Assembly (NCBI GenBank): GCA_016786485.1
Contig: JAEUWD010000001.1
Coordinates: forward strand, 1 to 64,000
DNA from: Bacteriovoracaceae bacterium
Lineage (GTDB): Bacteria; Bdellovibrionota; Bacteriovoracia; Bacteriovoracales; Bacteriovoracaceae
Direction: 5' to 3'
Length of the DNA: 64,000 nucleotides
The translations under genes were made by a program, and so were the position numbers. The notes under the pieces were generated by a model, which saw only the letters and a program-made list of their open reading frames with translations, was not told the origin of the DNA and did no database searches. This document shows positions 47,075 to 55,001 of the stretch, one piece after another (the first letter of the stretch is position 1; each line of letters starts with the position of its first letter).

Positions 47075-47990
47075 GAACAATATCCTCCTCATTTTTTACA
47101 CGGCCGTTTTTTGGATAAGGTAAACCCAGGCTTCCATCAGCATTAACAAGTTTGGGATTATGTTCTCTAAAGAGCTTTAGAAGATGCTTGGTTTCTCTTT
47201 TATCGACACCTTTAATAATTAAATATTTAAGCTTAGGTGGAACTTTTCTAAAAGTTAGGGTTTGCATGTCAGCTTTAACCTGAGCTTTTAACATATCCGC
47301 AATGTCTGATGGTATGTTTTCCCAGAGAACTCTCCAGCGATCGTTCCAGTTTTTATTCCAATCGATGCCTAACATCTTCATCTGAGTTCGATAGTTTGAA
47401 ATTTTCCGCAGGTGCCGATCTGAAAGCCAGCGATCTTGGGTTCCTGGTTTTAAATATTCTAAACGTGTGCCAGCTTTATCCGACACTAAAATGGCATTTA
47501 AGCTTTGATAGATATAGCCATATTCAAAAGCTTCATGAGTTGTTGAGAATCCACTGAATAATCTATAAGGACTATTCGCCAGGACCCATTTGATTGCTTT
47601 CGCAATGAGATAACTGCCGCTATTGAATGGTGCTATAGAGCATGAAGCGCCTCGAAGTATAGTTTGTTCAAGGTTTTTAGTGTCTTCACCTAAACATTTT
47701 GAGAACATCATTGGTGTCCCGATCATCACACAACAGACGATTTTGTCTTGGTATGTAAGTGCGAACGTGAAGTTCCAATAGTTATTGATTTTTCCATACC
47801 ATTCGTATTTTTCGATAAAACTTTTGACCTCCGAAACACTTTTTAAGTCGGTTTTATCAATTACCTTAAACTCCAAATCTGAAATTTTAAGCACTTGGTT
47901 TTTGTTTAAGCCGAAGTTGATTCGGTCTTCTTCTTGAAATTGCATTTTCTTTTTGTACTGGTGGCATGTGTTTGAATCGTAAGATTTCAT
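47064..47990 (-). CDS. GNAT-fold protein, possibly Mom-like
   Basis: The 308-residue protein contains an acetyltransferase-fold-like core (about 45-175). It has TFALTYQDKIVCCVMIG followed by a segment with ILRGASCSIAPFNSGSYLI and then FSGFSTTHEAFEYGYIYQSL. The order 'hydrophobic strand, cluster before a helix, then SFS...H.G.iYqa' is that of phage Mu Mom-type proteins, which modify adenines in DNA. The match is by pattern only; an ordinary phage acetyltransferase-like protein is the alternative. It lies between an HTH gene (no gap; AAGGAG ribosome site) and the recombinase it overlaps. Modification of element DNA is a possible role. Confidence 0.5.
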   Translation of the reverse strand: MKSYDSNTCHQYKKKMQFQEEDRINFGLNKNQVLKISDLEFKVIDKTDLKSVSEVKSFIEKYEWYGKINNYWNFTFALTYQDKIVCCVMIGTPMMFSKCLGEDTKNLEQTILRGASCSIAPFNSGSYLIAKAIKWVLANSPYRLFSGFSTTHEAFEYGYIYQSLNAILVSDKAGTRLEYLKPGTQDRWLSDRHLRKISNYRTQMKMLGIDWNKNWNDRWRVLWENIPSDIADMLKAQVKADMQTLTFRKVPPKLKYLIIKGVDKRETKHLLKLFREHNPKLVNADGSLGLPYPKNGRVKNEEDIVHVI

Positions 47991-48569
47991 TTAATTCTCC
48001 TTGAAATCGTTTAAAAGTTTATAAAGTTTTGCTTCGAAAAAATTTTCATTTCCTGAACAAAGGTCGTACCAAGATGTTAATTTGGTTATATGTTCGTAGA
48101 TTTTGTCGCCGAGATGATTGCGGGCTCCAGCTGGATTGTCTCGACCTATGCTCTTAGCTGCATAAATAATATTAGAAATAATTTCTGACTTATTTATTAT
48201 TTTTTTTATCTTGGTATTATTGGAGTCCTGATTTGGGACCGACTCAATTCCTGATTTAGGACTAACTGCGTCCTGCTTTGGGACTGGGTCAGTTTCAATT
48301 AGCCATATTGCAGGATCTGTAATTTGGTAAAGATTTGAGCGACCCGTATGACCTTTTGTATAACTAATCAACTGATACTTTTGTAGTTCAGTAATGGTGT
48401 TACGAATGGTTGTTTTACCTTTTAGACCAGAAAATTCCGAGATGCATTTATAGCTGGGATAACTTGGATTAAAAGATGCTATGAAAGGAAATAATACCTT
48501 CGCATTTTTTGATAAAATTTTGCTACGGATTACTCGATTGGGAATTTTGGTAAAATTTCTTGTAAACAT
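47991..48569 (-). CDS. Phage-type winged-helix protein (replication/HTH_36-like)
   Basis: This 192-residue protein has an N-terminal helix-turn-helix (about residues 1-90). LSKNAKVLFPFIASF, YKCISEFSGLKGKTTIRNTI and LQKYQLISYTKGHTGRSNLY fit the HTH_36 pattern found at the start of many phage and plasmid replication-initiation proteins. The C-terminal half is helical without a recognised domain. It is the first gene of the minus operon that continues, without a gap, into the GNAT-like and recombinase genes. Either a replication or a regulatory role is possible. Confidence 0.65.
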   Translation of the reverse strand: MFTRNFTKIPNRVIRSKILSKNAKVLFPFIASFNPSYPSYKCISEFSGLKGKTTIRNTITELQKYQLISYTKGHTGRSNLYQITDPAIWLIETDPVPKQDAVSPKSGIESVPNQDSNNTKIKKIINKSEIISNIIYAAKSIGRDNPAGARNHLGDKIYEHITKLTSWYDLCSGNENFFEAKLYKLLNDFKEN

Positions 48570-48639
48570 TTTGGCAGGATACGAAAGCGGCCATGAAAAA
48601 TCGAATTAGACCTTCTATGAGGATTTTTAGATAAAAGAC

Positions 48640-49320
48640 CTAATTTGGTGAATTTGATAGATGAGTATCAATATAACTATTGCATCTATTTATAAGCTGC
48701 TCGATTGTACCACTCGTACTCAGCCCCACCTCTTTAAAGGTACCTTTTGTTTTTGAATTCTCAGATAAAAAAATCAGTAACCTATAAAATTCGTTATTAT
48801 CACGTTTGTTTCTTTGAGTTTTACAAATCTCACTTAACTGATAAATGAGTTTGTTTTTTGCCCTTGAATCAATGCTCGTCGCTGGTTTGTTTGGAAGACC
48901 AATACTTTTCAAATAATCATTTTCTTCATTACTTAATTTTTCTAATAACGAATTTAAGCCGTTGGAAAGCCAGAGTGAATAATCTTCAGAATAAAATTTG
49001 TGATATTTCTTAGATGATATTTTTTTAGCAACTTTGAATATTTGTTTTTTTAAATGGTCATTTTTGATTAATTCTTCACATAACTCTTTTTTAAAATGGA
49101 TATAGTCTATTGTGTGACGACCCATGGTAAGATTTAGTCCAAATTCAAGAATGGCATTATTTATAGATTCAAGTTTATTAGTTTTATCAAGATAATTAAT
49201 ATAATTTTGGTGTTCTTGTAGCTGAACAATTGCACCAAAATCTTCAACCACTGGTTCGTTAGTCGGAGTTAATTGTGCTGCATTTTGAATATTAAATTTT
49301 TTATAAAATTCATTTTCCAT
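48640..49320 (-). CDS. Hypothetical helical protein
   Basis: This 226-residue, mostly alpha-helical protein has no signal peptide or membrane segment. A basic segment lies around FKVAKKISSKKYHKFY and another around SRAKNKLIYQLSEICKTQR. It is read from the same strand as the phage-type operon but separated by 70 bases, so it may have its own promoter in the divergent region upstream (49321-49477). I recognise no family. Being inside the mobile block, it is probably an element-specific gene. Confidence 0.5.
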   Translation of the reverse strand: MENEFYKKFNIQNAAQLTPTNEPVVEDFGAIVQLQEHQNYINYLDKTNKLESINNAILEFGLNLTMGRHTIDYIHFKKELCEELIKNDHLKKQIFKVAKKISSKKYHKFYSEDYSLWLSNGLNSLLEKLSNEENDYLKSIGLPNKPATSIDSRAKNKLIYQLSEICKTQRNKRDNNEFYRLLIFLSENSKTKGTFKEVGLSTSGTIEQLINRCNSYIDTHLSNSPN

Positions 49321-49477
49321 AAATAGAAGTATTTATTACTACGGCCTTAATAGATTGGATATGCCGTTGTATAGAGAAAATAGATATGGAAGTGTATTTT
49401 TACTAAATTTGAAACCTAATTAAGTATTTTAAACAAATGGCCTATTTAAAATTCATCACCTGCCTTATCATATCTAG

Positions 49478-49840
49478 ATGACCGGACGCACATCCTTATA
49501 CGATCAAAAATACTGCGAATTGCTAATTTCTCATATGGAAGCCGGTAATTCCTTCACGTCTTTCGCCGCTAGAATTGGGGTAAATGTCGATACCCTGTAT
49601 GAGTGGAGCAAGAAATTCCCCGAGTTTTCCGAGGCTAAGAAGCTAGCTTTTAATAAAGCAGAGAGCTTTTGGGAAGACGTTGGTAAAGAGCATGCGCTGA
49701 AGAATGCCCAAGCCTGGATGTTCCTCATGCGCTGTCGATTTGGGTATAAAGAAGCCAAGGATGTAGAGCAGCCTATAGCTCAGCCTGAGATTAAAATCAT
49801 TTATACTCTCGATGCTAGTCCAGATGAGGCAAATCTTTGA
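49478..49840 (+). CDS. Phage terminase small-subunit-like HTH protein
   Basis: This 120-residue protein begins with a helix-turn-helix typical of terminase small subunits and related phage DNA-binding proteins: [20 protein letters not shown], then [20 protein letters not shown]. The next segment, [20 protein letters not shown] followed by RCRFGYKE, is the usual conserved continuation in short phage-derived proteins. No large subunit follows, so this is an isolated copy or remnant. It stands alone between divergent and convergent neighbours. Confidence 0.7.
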   Translation: MTGRTSLYDQKYCELLISHMEAGNSFTSFAARIGVNVDTLYEWSKKFPEFSEAKKLAFNKAESFWEDVGKEHALKNAQAWMFLMRCRFGYKEAKDVEQPIAQPEIKIIYTLDASPDEANL

Positions 49841-49914
49841 TTACCAATTACCGTTTAATCGTTTTTATGTTTTTACTTTTTATCATTGGATTATTTTATC
49901 CAACGAATTAAAAG

Positions 49915-50337
49915 CTAATCGTTCTTAGGTGTCCAACCCGAAAACACTTCCTTGGCGTTGTAACAGCTTTCACCAGTACTCGAATCTTTCAACGTGATGA
50001 CTCCGCTGTATTCATCAAGTGCTATGTTTTTTGTTACACCACCACCGACGTCGACATTGATGTCTTTCTCTCTTCCTTGTTTACTTTCATTCACACAGAA
50101 AAAAGCTTTCTTGTTTTCGATGGCAATTTCAGCAGATCTGCGAAGAAAGCCTTTAAACGTAAGCTTTGAATCGTGCAGATATCTAACATGATATTTGCCT
50201 TCAACAATTTTTGAGCTTTCATAACCAACTCGATGCATGCCATTTTCTTCAATTCTTTGATATTCAGGTGCAGTAGTGAAAACAGCGCAGCTTACAAAAA
50301 ACGTTAAAATTAAATGCATTAAAATAATTTTCTTCAT
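49915..50337 (-). CDS. Lipoprotein of unknown function
   Basis: This 140-residue protein has a lipoprotein signal (LILTFFVSC, lipidation at about Cys17). The mature part contains two cysteines (FFCVNE, ESCYNA) and a Gly-rich middle (VDVGGGVTKN). It lies 12 bases after a small exported protein and is the last gene of a four-gene minus run with the XRE regulator and resolvase. No family was recognised. It is an unusual cargo type for a phage-like block. Confidence 0.6.
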   Translation of the reverse strand: MKKIILMHLILTFFVSCAVFTTAPEYQRIEENGMHRVGYESSKIVEGKYHVRYLHDSKLTFKGFLRRSAEIAIENKKAFFCVNESKQGREKDINVDVGGGVTKNIALDEYSGVITLKDSSTGESCYNAKEVFSGWTPKND

Positions 50338-50349
50338 AAATATTCGCTC

Positions 50350-50640
50350 CTATTTTCTATTTTTTATTTGTAAAATTGCTTCGGTCCATTCTTTAGGTGA
50401 CACGTTGTCACCGTTATATGGCTTTCTTAGTGTCCTGAATGAGTATCTTAAGTATTCACAGTGAGAACCTTTACCTCCAATCTTTACTATCGAATATAAT
50501 TGGTCCGCACTTTTTGATATAACCGTAGTTGAAGCTCCGGCACCGATTGTTGCTAGCATCGCAGCTCTGATTTCTTCGCAGACATCTGCTGCTTGTGTAT
50601 TTGTAATTGCGAGAAAAGTAAGCATAAAAAAGTATTTCAT
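50350..50640 (-). CDS. Small exported protein
   Basis: This 96-residue protein has a signal peptide (MKYFFMLTFLAITNTQA). The mature part, about 79 residues, has two cysteines (DVCEE, SHCEY) and is otherwise mixed. A ribosome site (AGGAGG) precedes it. It lies nine bases after the XRE regulator and 12 bases before the lipoprotein, so all are in one transcript. No known family was recognised. Confidence 0.6.
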   Translation of the reverse strand: MKYFFMLTFLAITNTQAADVCEEIRAAMLATIGAGASTTVISKSADQLYSIVKIGGKGSHCEYLRYSFRTLRKPYNGDNVSPKEWTEAILQIKNRK

Positions 50641-50649
50641 AAAATCCTC

Positions 50650-51045
50650 CTATTTTAATCTTTCGATATTAATTCTGTATTCTCTCGATTCGTCTTTGAA
50701 CGTTAATGATGTAATGCTCTTTGTATTAGCTTGTTTGTCGGTTAGAAGTTCTTCCAGCGTTAGATTTAAATAACTAGCTAAACTTACAAGATGCTTAAGA
50801 TTTGCTAAAGAAGGTTTCCTTTCGTTTACAATCCAATCTTGAAGCAAGCTTCTTGGAATCGATAATTCTTTCGAAAGTTGCGAAAGATTACTTCCACCAA
50901 GTCGTTCTTGAAGATTTTTTGTAAATTGAATTGTCATAATACTATCTTCGTTAATCTTCATGCTCATCTCTAGCTGTTTGCGACGTATCGTTTTTAATTT
51001 GCGATTCATCGTGTTTCGTAAACATATGTTAGGTGAACGTTCCAT
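50650..51045 (-). CDS. XRE-family regulator
   Basis: I choose ATG 51045, with AAAGG six bases upstream, because it begins two bases before the resolvase stop and gives a 131-residue protein; inner ATGs (50967, 50937) are alternatives. The helix-turn-helix spans about residues 45-95: FTKNLQERLGGSNLSQLSKE, then LSIPRSLLQDWIVNERKP. It is a Cro/C1-type fold. The basic N-terminal extension may not be used. It probably controls the resolvase and/or the two exported proteins that follow. Confidence 0.7.
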   Translation of the reverse strand: MERSPNICLRNTMNRKLKTIRRKQLEMSMKINEDSIMTIQFTKNLQERLGGSNLSQLSKELSIPRSLLQDWIVNERKPSLANLKHLVSLASYLNLTLEELLTDKQANTKSITSLTFKDESREYRINIERLK

Positions 51046-51047
51046 AA

Positions 51048-51635
51048 TTACCTTTGTGAAACGCTCCGCAATTCCCTGTGAACGGTTGCTACTGAACACT
51101 TAGCAAGCCTGGCAATTTTACGGTAACTTAAGTTTTTCCTATGTAATTCTTGAATCAATAGAGAGTTTCTAACTTTATTGCGCCCGATTTGTTTGCCCTT
51201 AGCTCGAGCATTAGCAACACCATTTTTAACTCGCTCGCTAATCAGTTCTTTTTCAAGCTGTGATATAGCGCTGATAATCGTGAATAGTGCGACACCTATT
51301 GCGGAGTTAGTATCAATATTCTCAGTCAGTGAAATAAACGAAACGCCTAAGCGTTTAAATTCATCTAAGGCTTCGAGTAAGTGCTTGGTAGAGCGAGCGA
51401 ATCGACTGAATGAGTAAACAATTACAACATGAATCTGGTCGTTTCGAATATCGTTCATCATGCGGTCAAGTTCTGGGCGTGAGTTTTTACCGCCACTAAT
51501 TCCTGAGTCCTGATAAATGGAATAGTTTAAGATTTCTTTAGCGTTACAGAAGTTTTCTAAAGCTCGGACTTGTGATTCGAGACCTTTTTCTTGTTTGTCA
51601 GTAGATGTCCTAACATAAAGTGCAACTTTCTTCAT
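51048..51635 (-). CDS. Serine recombinase (resolvase/invertase family)
   Basis: Start ATG 51635 is set by GAGAGG five bases upstream. The 195-residue protein has the resolvase/invertase catalytic domain. YVRTSTDKQ carries the nucleophilic Ser, SGISGGKNSRPELDRMM and SFSRFARSTKHLLEAL carry the conserved Arg residues, and the E-helix includes LEKELISERVKNG. A C-terminal Hin-like helix-turn-helix follows (LSYRKIARLAKCSVATVHRE). This is the length of a normal small resolvase/invertase. It could resolve dimers or invert DNA; no candidate invertible segment was found next to it. Confidence 0.88.
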   Translation of the reverse strand: MKKVALYVRTSTDKQEKGLESQVRALENFCNAKEILNYSIYQDSGISGGKNSRPELDRMMNDIRNDQIHVVIVYSFSRFARSTKHLLEALDEFKRLGVSFISLTENIDTNSAIGVALFTIISAISQLEKELISERVKNGVANARAKGKQIGRNKVRNSLLIQELHRKNLSYRKIARLAKCSVATVHRELRSVSQR

Positions 51636-51757
51636 AATGACCTCTCTTTTTACTGAGGCCATCATAAGGCACAGCCGATAAGAACGATAATCGATAGAAA
51701 ATTCAAGGCCTTGTAAAACTTGCTACATGTGATGTTTTAGAAAGGCCGCAAGGATTA

Positions 51758-52594
51758 TTGGCAGATATGGAAGACATCATAAAATCGATTAAGTCTATTC
51801 TTTATGAGCGTGTTAGCAGTCCTCTTGCAGGAGCATTTCTAGTATCATTCGTGATAATTAATTGGAGGATTCCTTTAATTTTAATATATGGCGATGACAC
51901 CTCATCATCTCGGATTTGGGATATAGAACTTTATTTGAGTAAAGTATCCATATGTTATTTACTATTTTTTCCTTTGTTATCCACTATATTGTTTATTTGT
52001 GTCTTCCCTTACTTTTCAAACTTAGCGTTTGAAATTTCGCAATGGTGGGGACAGAAAACATTAAAGATAAGAAATAAGTATGAAGACACGGAGAGACTTT
52101 CAGTGGAGCAATCACTAAAAATTAGGCTAGAGCTTAAAAATCAGCAAACACTTTTTCAAGAAATGTTAGAAAGTAAGGAAAAGGAACTTGAAAATTTGAG
52201 AACAAAGACAAGCCCTGAATTGGAAGATAGCCTAACTCTAAACGAGAAAGCAATATTGGAAGCTATCGGTGTAATTCAAAAAAAATTCAAACTACTTGAG
52301 GTTATAATTATTAGAGAAACAGGGCGAATACATTTTGATAATGATAGGCTTAGGGAAAAAGAGATAAATATTTATAAGCATTCTAACGCCCACACGTTGG
52401 ATGAGAAAAATCCAAATGAATTGAAAGAAGTCATATATAGACTAAGTCCTAAATATATCTCACTACTGCCAAGCGCCAGAATGCGAGCTCCTTACGAAGT
52501 AACTTTAACTGATGAGGGACGCAGGTATTTAGAAAGCACATCTGAGCTTTATAGAGAAACAAAACCCGGCGAAGGAGAATGGGAACTCACTTGA
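51758..52594 (+). CDS. Membrane-anchored coiled-coil protein of unknown function
   Basis: A TTG start at 51758 has AAGG five bases upstream; ATG 51767 is the alternative. The 278-residue protein has two membrane segments (about 22-42 and 66-92; PLAGAFLVSFVIINWRIPLI, YLLFFPLLSTILFICVF). A charged coiled coil follows (about 115-160; ESKEKELENLRTK), then a C-terminal winged-helix-like part (SLTLNEKAILEAIGVIQ, EVTLTDEGRRYLE). This layout is seen in several cargo or defence proteins of mobile elements, but I cannot name a family. It sits directly upstream of the toxin-antitoxin pair on the same strand. Confidence 0.55.
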   Translation: MADMEDIIKSIKSILYERVSSPLAGAFLVSFVIINWRIPLILIYGDDTSSSRIWDIELYLSKVSICYLLFFPLLSTILFICVFPYFSNLAFEISQWWGQKTLKIRNKYEDTERLSVEQSLKIRLELKNQQTLFQEMLESKEKELENLRTKTSPELEDSLTLNEKAILEAIGVIQKKFKLLEVIIIRETGRIHFDNDRLREKEINIYKHSNAHTLDEKNPNELKEVIYRLSPKYISLLPSARMRAPYEVTLTDEGRRYLESTSELYRETKPGEGEWELT

Positions 52595-52677
52595 ACTAGT
52601 GTCGATAGATTAACAGAGAAAGATCAGGACATTTTATTAATTTTAACTTAAATTATTTTCTATTGAGAATTCAACGA

Positions 52678-52718
52678 GTTGCATAATGCAACAAAACTAA
52701 AGAGTTGTATTATACAAC
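52678..52718 (+). promoter_or_regulatory. Two palindromic operators upstream of the toxin-antitoxin pair
   Basis: Two perfect 15-bp palindromes, GTTGCATAATGCAAC (52678-52692) and GTTGTATTATACAAC (52704-52718), share the pattern GTTGyATNATrCAAC. Their centres are 26 bp apart, about two and a half turns. They lie 26-66 bases before the toxin start. They are the natural binding sites for the XRE-type antitoxin encoded by the second gene, giving autorepression. Confidence 0.75.
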
Positions 52719-52743
52719 CGATATGTTACCATGGAGATAGTTC

Positions 52744-53082
52744 TTGCCTGCACAAGGATTGAGTAAGGTTAAGCAAACATTTTTCAGTATCAAAACGACA
52801 TGTGAGATTATTGTTAAATCACATGCTTATGTAGATCATCCAGAGCGTAATTTTACTACGGATGAAATTATCGACCTCATTAGAAATTCGAGAGGTCGAT
52901 TTACTGAAAATGAGTCAGAAGTTGCAATTAAAGGTTCATATTTATTTTATCCGAAAGATGCTTTAGGAAATGAGTGCAAATTAGTGGTTCTGATTAAAAA
53001 AGAAGTAGAAGTAAGACAAGAAGGAAGCGAAGATAAATTGATAATTGTTTGTAGTGCATATAGGGATGAAAAAAATGTTTAA
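52744..53082 (+). CDS. Candidate toxin of a Panacea-type toxin-antitoxin pair
   Basis: The 112-residue protein starts at TTG 52744 and overlaps the antitoxin gene. Its pattern is an N-terminal strand/helix, then HPERNFTTDEIIDLIRN, then strands ending in LIIVCSAYRDE. This resembles DUF4258/BECR-type ribonuclease folds, in which H..R.fs..dI..ai precedes a curved sheet. The family assignment is tentative. Position directly before a Panacea-domain gene, with operators upstream, supports the toxin role better than the sequence does. Expected target: RNA or the translation machinery, if the fold is right. Confidence 0.6.
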   Translation: MPAQGLSKVKQTFFSIKTTCEIIVKSHAYVDHPERNFTTDEIIDLIRNSRGRFTENESEVAIKGSYLFYPKDALGNECKLVVLIKKEVEVRQEGSEDKLIIVCSAYRDEKNV

Positions 53083-54007
53083 AACATTAATAGTTGAGAA
53101 ATTTTTATACAAAGGTTTATTGGGTGAGTTTGTAGCTCATGATGTAAATATTTTGATACCGGAAGAATTGAAAGGAGTTACTAAGAGTAATTTCAATCCA
53201 AAGAAACATGAGCATTTTCTAAGCTCTTTCGAAGTGGCAAGACTTTCACGAGAGTTAGCTCAAATATTTTGGGTAGAAAATAACAAAAGAATAACCGTAG
53301 ATAGAAAAGTTTTTACTTCTTCTGAACTGAATAAGATCAGAGCATTTTTGAATGTAAACAACACTGAACTCGGACAATTACTTGGGTTAGATAAAAGCCA
53401 AGTAAGTAGATTAATGAACGAGAATAGCGGTATTACTTCATCAATTTCGATTCTAATTTTTAGCTATTTGAAAAAAGAAATAGAAGAAATGGGATATTGC
53501 AGAAATTGGGTAAAAGAGCATGCAAAAAGTTTATCGGAAGAAGAAAAAGCTTTTATTGATACTTTTGAACCAGTAAGTGCTTTTGCAGTTGCGGAATATT
53601 TTGTAAGAAAAAGCTCAAAAGATGATTCTGATGAGGGGATCACAAATCTTAAATTACAAAAGTTACTTTATTTTGCAGAGGGGCATTTTTCTGCTTCCTT
53701 TGGAAAGTCACTACTTAATGAAAAAATTCATGCATGGCCTCATGGCCCTGTTGTAAAAAAAGTATATGAAAAATATAGTTCTAATGTAAAAAAGCCATTA
53801 AAAATCGACTTCAATTTAGACATTTCCGATATTACTGAAAATAAAATATTAAAGGAATATTTGGATATGATCTATTCTAGGTATGGACAGTATTCTGCAT
53901 GGAAATTGCGTGATATAACTCATCAACAAAATCCCTGGAAAGAAACAGAAAAAAACAAAGAAATAACAAAATCCAGCATTCAGGATTATTTTAAATCAAT
54001 TTTATAA
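53075..54007 (+). CDS. Antitoxin with HTH and Panacea (DUF4065) domain
   Basis: I choose ATG 53075, with AGGGA eight bases upstream; it overlaps the toxin stop by eight bases. The 310-residue protein has an N-terminal region (about 1-80), then an XRE-type helix-turn-helix (about 80-145; ELNKIRAFLNVNNTELGQLL, DKSQVSRLMNE). A C-terminal Panacea/DUF4065 domain follows (about 185-310; VAEYFVRK, ITNLKLQKLLYFAEG, WPHGPVVKKVYEKY). In known Panacea pairs this domain neutralises toxins of very different folds by direct binding. It should also repress its own promoter at the two palindromes upstream. Confidence 0.85.
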   Translation: MFKTLIVEKFLYKGLLGEFVAHDVNILIPEELKGVTKSNFNPKKHEHFLSSFEVARLSRELAQIFWVENNKRITVDRKVFTSSELNKIRAFLNVNNTELGQLLGLDKSQVSRLMNENSGITSSISILIFSYLKKEIEEMGYCRNWVKEHAKSLSEEEKAFIDTFEPVSAFAVAEYFVRKSSKDDSDEGITNLKLQKLLYFAEGHFSASFGKSLLNEKIHAWPHGPVVKKVYEKYSSNVKKPLKIDFNLDISDITENKILKEYLDMIYSRYGQYSAWKLRDITHQQNPWKETEKNKEITKSSIQDYFKSIL

Positions 54008-54040
54008 ATAACTATTAGTCTCTAAACAAAAGGCGCTAAT

Positions 54041-54712
54041 TTGAGCGGTTTCGTTTACGTTTTATTCAATCCCGAGTTTCCGCAAATGGTAAAAATCGGT
54101 AAAACAAAAAGGGATACAGAATTAAGAGCAAAAGAACTTTCACGTCCAACAGGAGTTCCTGGTAATTTTATTGTCGCCTACGAAGTAGAAACTGAGCATT
54201 ATTCAGAACTTGAAAAGCTAATTCATAAAAAGTTAAAACCATTGAGGCATTCAACTAAAAAAGAATTTTTTGAAATTCCCTTGAAAGCTGCAATTAGTGA
54301 ATTGCAAACGCTACATATTAGTTTAAAAACAAGTGATAAATCAAAAATTGACATAGAGAAAATGGAAATCTTATCGAGGTTAAAAGTTAAATATTCTAAA
54401 GAATTAAGACAAGAAGTGGTGGCTGTTTATTTACTTCAAACAATGGATCGTTGTTATCTAGAAGTAACTACAGAAGAAATATTAGCAGGTTATTTAAAAA
54501 ATCAAAAAATCCACAGAATGGATTTAGGGTTCATATCGTATGGTCAGCATCGAAGAATGTTTGATCCGAATCGAGCCACACTTGAAGATAATGCTAACAT
54601 CTTTATCGACGAATTTGATCCATATAGTATTGTAAACTGTACAGATTTGTTCCACGAAGAAGCGGCTAAAGAAATTTTCGAAAAACATAATAAAAGCAAC
54701 GAAGATTTTTAA
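54041..54712 (+). CDS. GIY-YIG/T5orf172-type protein
   Basis: A TTG start at 54041 is set by AAAGGCG upstream. The 223-residue protein has an N-terminal GIY-YIG-like nuclease domain of the T5orf172/MUG113 kind (about 1-90). FVYVLFNPEFPQMVKIGKTK holds the two short strands, followed by LRAKELSRPTGVPGNF, AYEVE and ELEKLIHKKLKPLRH, then EFFEIP. The C-terminal half is not recognised. Such proteins are common cargo in phages and genomic islands and are assumed to bind or cut DNA. It lies 33 bases after the antitoxin gene and may be read with it. Confidence 0.8.
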   Translation: MSGFVYVLFNPEFPQMVKIGKTKRDTELRAKELSRPTGVPGNFIVAYEVETEHYSELEKLIHKKLKPLRHSTKKEFFEIPLKAAISELQTLHISLKTSDKSKIDIEKMEILSRLKVKYSKELRQEVVAVYLLQTMDRCYLEVTTEEILAGYLKNQKIHRMDLGFISYGQHRRMFDPNRATLEDNANIFIDEFDPYSIVNCTDLFHEEAAKEIFEKHNKSNEDF

Positions 54713-54967
54713 GAAACTTAAATATTCATAATTCAATTAGTGATACTAAACAAACATCATTGACCGAAATTTTTGGCAAAAAAAGCCCCACCTCCTTAAT
54801 AAAAACTCTTCGAGCAAAGAGCAACTTTTCCGAAACGCACAAAAAAACTTTTTACAACAATTCACGCTTCCTAAATATTTCCAATCACTTTCAAAAAATC
54901 AATTTTTGTTAATCACTTTTATTTTCTAACTTATTCAAATCACATTCTGAAATTCATGAGTCAGTCA
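54713..54967. other. AT-rich gap before the displaced Rhs tip
   Basis: This 255-bp stretch has no plausible gene. It contains a weak hairpin (GGC, seven A, GCC at about 54777-54789) too short to call a terminator. The reading frame of the downstream Rhs segment stays open back to a TAA at 54910-54912 but contains no ATG, and rhs similarity stops sharply at 54968. No promoter for the displaced tip is evident. Confidence 0.6.
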
Positions 54968-55001
54968 CTTTCAATTATGACTACGATGCTGATGGACAGT
55001 T
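54968..55001 (+). repeat. Right copy of 34-bp attachment-like direct repeat
   Basis: This is identical to 41743-41776 except for one C/T change, and it marks the exact point where rhs similarity resumes after the mobile block. Both copies are in the same codon phase, so exchange between them keeps the rhs reading frame. Confidence 0.7.

Larger units (their letters stand above)
41743..54967. mobile_element. Candidate 13.2-kb integrative element carrying an Rhs toxin tip
   Basis: The segment is bounded by the two 34-bp repeats. It contains the present rhs 3' end and tip, an immunity candidate, two further small genes, two tyrosine-recombinase genes, a GNAT/Mom-like gene, a phage-like HTH gene, a terminase-small-subunit-like gene, a serine recombinase, a toxin-antitoxin pair and a GIY-YIG-type gene. 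Removing it would join the upstream rhs to the second tip in frame. The alternative element is bounded by repeats R2 and R4 (about 45052-57619), which places a recombinase directly at one end and puts the second tip inside. Boundaries are therefore provisional; that the block is mobile is well supported by its gene content. Confidence 0.6.

Noticed and set aside
51048-51665. Serine recombinase controlling an invertible segment nearby
   Set aside because: I looked for inverted repeats flanking the gene and its neighbours and found no convincing pair.
54777-54789. GGC-A7-GCC hairpin as a transcription terminator
   Set aside because: The stem is only three pairs and no T-run follows directly.
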